This document shows, piece by piece, positions 4,802-6,182 of a stretch of DNA of 6,182 bases (positions are counted from its first letter, which is position 1; every line of letters starts with the position of its first letter). Below the pieces are notes generated by a model. The model was not told the DNA's origin and ran no database searches. It was given only the letters and a program-made list of their open reading frames with translations. A program made the position numbers and the translations under genes. This DNA is from Persephonella sp. Its GTDB lineage: Bacteria; Aquificota; Aquificia; Aquificales; Hydrogenothermaceae. The stretch lies in the NCBI GenBank assembly GCA_027081375.1, contig JALWKR010000082.1:1-6182 (forward strand), read 5' to 3'.

Positions 4802-5656
4802 TTAAACAAATTTTATTTCAGGCAACTTGTTTATAAATCCCTTTTCGTAAGCTTCTTTTAAAAATAACTCTATAGCTTTTTTTCCTCTTTCTCCATAGTC
4901 TACTGTTAGATCATTAACATACATCCCAATAAATTTATCTGCCTTGTCTTTTGTCATTCCTCTTGCATACTTTAATGCATATTCTACAGCTTCATCTCTA
5001 TGTTCAAGAGAATACTTGATGCTTTCCCTTAAAATTTCCGAAACTTCTTTCATAACCTCTTCACCTAGGTCTTTTCTTATAACATTTCCTCCAAGGGGAA
5101 GAGGGAGACCTCCAGTTTTTTCATACCACCATTTACCAAGGTCTACGATACATTTTAATCCTTCGTCTGCGTATGTTAACTGTCCCTCGTGAATAATAAG
5201 TCCTGCATCTACTTTTCCTTCTTTCACTGCAGGTATAATTTCATCAAAATTTATAACTTCATAATTAAAATCTTTTGTTCCTAAGTAAAGTTCAAGAGCT
5301 AAAAATGCAGAAGTTAACGTCCCAGGAACAGCTATTTTTTTATTTTTCAGATCTTCAGGAGAAAACTCTTCTCTTGCAACCACCATTGGACCGTAGTTAT
5401 CTCCCATACTTGCACCACTAGAAAGAAGAGCATACTTATCAGCTACATAAGGAAAAGCATGTATTGATATAGCAGAAACTTCATAAACTCCTTCTAAAGC
5501 TTTTTTATTCAATGTCTCAATATCAGATAAAACATCTATGAACTTATATCCTTTTGTATCTATCTTTCCCTGATTTATTGCGTAAAACATAAACGCGTCA
5601 TCAGAATCAGGGCTATGTGCTACATGAATAGTCATTTTTTCTTCTTTTACTGCCAT
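4802..5656 (-). CDS. mqnD: 1,4-dihydroxy-6-naphthoate synthase MqnD (futalosine menaquinone pathway)
   Basis: Converts cyclic dehypoxanthine futalosine to 1,4-dihydroxy-6-naphthoate in the futalosine route to menaquinone. The fold is that of a two-lobed periplasmic-binding protein, but no signal peptide is present, so it acts in the cytoplasm. Numbering from the most upstream ATG (5668), the motifs are AHSPDSDDAFMFYA (17-30), SSGASMGDNYGPMVVA (83-98), IIHEGQLTYADEGL (158-171) and GGLPLPLGGNVIRKDLG (186-202). His160 matches the catalytic His described for the Thermus enzyme (His145). Three in-frame ATGs lie in ATGGAGATGGAGATGG. I choose the third (5654-5656) because GGAG sits six bases before it, while the first has no ribosome site. 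The ATG at 5635 is also possible and fits the start seen in homologues. rluA ends about 50 nt upstream; a TTGGAA-15 bp-TATAAA pair over that gene's end (5707-5733) is a weak promoter candidate. Distinguished from MqnA by the HSPDxDD and HEGQLTY motifs. Confidence 0.9.
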   Translation of the reverse strand: MAVKEEKMTIHVAHSPDSDDAFMFYAINQGKIDTKGYKFIDVLSDIETLNKKALEGVYEVSAISIHAFPYVADKYALLSSGASMGDNYGPMVVAREEFSPEDLKNKKIAVPGTLTSAFLALELYLGTKDFNYEVINFDEIIPAVKEGKVDAGLIIHEGQLTYADEGLKCIVDLGKWWYEKTGGLPLPLGGNVIRKDLGEEVMKEVSEILRESIKYSLEHRDEAVEYALKYARGMTKDKADKFIGMYVNDLTVDYGERGKKAIELFLKEAYEKGFINKLPEIKFV

Positions 5657-5662
5657 CTCCAT

Positions 5663-5666
5663 CTCC
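5663..5666 (-). promoter_or_regulatory. Ribosome binding site favouring the third mqnD ATG
   Basis: GGAG, formed by the first copy of a repeated ATGGAG, lies six bases before the ATG at 5654-5656. Only A/T-rich sequence without a ribosome site precedes the first ATG (5666-5668). The second ATG has GGAG with no spacing at all. Confidence 0.5.
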
Positions 5667-5707
5667 ATTAAATTATTTTTTAATTATCGCCAGAAAACAT
5701 TAACATT

Positions 5708-6182
5708 TTATAATAACTTAACTAACTTTCCAAAATGCTCAAAATCAGGATAAGGCTTTGCTTTTATAGATATTTTTTTCTTTAAAAAAGGGTGAAAAAA
5801 AGATAGTTTATAAGCATGTAACATCTGTCTTTTAACAGATTTAAGAATAGGGTTTTCTACTTTTTTTAAACCATAAACTTTATCTCCAACAATTGGAAAT
5901 CCTAGTTTTTTTAAATGTATTCTTATCTGATGTTTTCTCCCTGTTTTTATCTCAATTTCAAATAATGAAAAGCCATTTTTTGTTTTTATGGTTTTTACTA
6001 TACTTTTTGCATATTTTTTTTCTATTGGTTCGTTTATAACCTTTTTTTTAAAATCAGCTTCATTATGGGAAATGGCAAGATATCTTTTTTCCACTTCTTT
6101 TTTATGCCATAGCTCTTTAAACTTATGAAAAATTTTTAAATTTTTAGCAAATAAAAGGACCCCTGATGTTTCTCTATCTAGT
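5708..6182 (-). CDS. RluA-family pseudouridine synthase (N-terminus cut by window edge)
   Basis: Cytoplasmic enzyme isomerising specific uridines of rRNA or tRNA to pseudouridine. The minus-strand frame stays open to the right edge: 29 further codons precede a GTG at 6092-6094 that could be mistaken for a start. Those codons begin with LDRETSGVLLFAKN, the RluA-family catalytic motif (R-L-D-R-x-T-S-G), whose Asp (codon 6176-6178) is the nucleophile. Further on are KRYLA, GRKHQIRIHLKKLGFPIVGD (GRxHQIRxHL...GxPIxGD), the VYG that follows, and RQMLHAYKLSFFHP near the C-terminus, all typical of the family. About 158 C-terminal residues are visible, and the missing part would hold any S4 domain and the start of the catalytic domain. 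Which uridine it modifies (RluA-, RluC- or RluD-like) cannot be told. It is probably the upstream neighbour of mqnD in one unit, with a gap of about 50 nt. Confidence 0.92.
   Translation of the reverse strand, partial: LDRETSGVLLFAKNLKIFHKFKELWHKKEVEKRYLAISHNEADFKKKVINEPIEKKYAKSIVKTIKTKNGFSLFEIEIKTGRKHQIRIHLKKLGFPIVGDKVYGLKKVENPILKSVKRQMLHAYKLSFFHPFLKKKISIKAKPYPDFEHFGKLVKLL

Noticed and set aside
5671..5686. AATTA-TTTTT-TAATT inverted repeat before mqnD as a terminator
   Set aside because: The stem is only five A/T pairs, too weak for a terminator, and it lies in the mqnD leader.
6092..6094. GTG as the start of a 128-residue protein
   Set aside because: The frame continues upstream to the window edge and encodes the catalytic LDRETSG motif of the RluA family, so the GTG is an internal Val codon.

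Overview
The window is AT-rich bacterial DNA densely packed with chromosomal housekeeping and accessory genes. Several things suggest a thermophilic, chemolithoautotroph-like bacterium, with Aquificota (Hydrogenothermaceae-like) as my best guess: proteins rich in Lys, Glu and Ile, the futalosine menaquinone gene mqnD, a beta carbonic anhydrase, a c-type heme DUF3365 protein, and very tight gene spacing with strong AGGAGG sites. This placement is inferred from protein style, not from any search. I see no mobile elements, tRNA or rRNA genes, or CRISPR arrays.

There are three transcription units. (1) Minus strand, 2527 down to the left edge: a DUF2628 membrane protein (TTG start), dapD (lysine/diaminopimelate synthesis), a beta carbonic anhydrase, and coaE (dephospho-CoA kinase, cut at its C-terminus by the window edge). 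The first two genes are 17 nt apart and the last two are 1 nt apart. Between dapD and the carbonic anhydrase, an 11-bp GAAA-loop hairpin abuts the downstream ribosome binding site. (2) Plus strand, 2583-3964: a recognisable promoter drives a Yip1-family membrane protein and then a secreted single-heme DUF3365 protein, with 14 nt between them. (3) Minus strand, right edge down to 3951: an RluA-type pseudouridine synthase (N-terminus cut by the window edge), mqnD, a degenerate response-regulator receiver, and a small stand-alone Toprim protein. Units 2 and 3 converge on one palindromic terminator, whose loop contains the Toprim stop codon.

The known functions (CoA, lysine, CO2/bicarbonate, menaquinone, RNA modification) are unrelated core metabolism sharing transcripts. 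The least explained part is the receiver/Toprim pair. The receiver has Glu in place of the phospho-accepting Asp, Ala in place of the switch Thr/Ser, and a cationic amphipathic tail. It lies 2 nt upstream of a 119-residue Toprim protein that has no visible ribosome binding site of its own. The Yip1/DUF3365 pair is a second candidate functional unit, possibly a membrane and periplasmic heme module.
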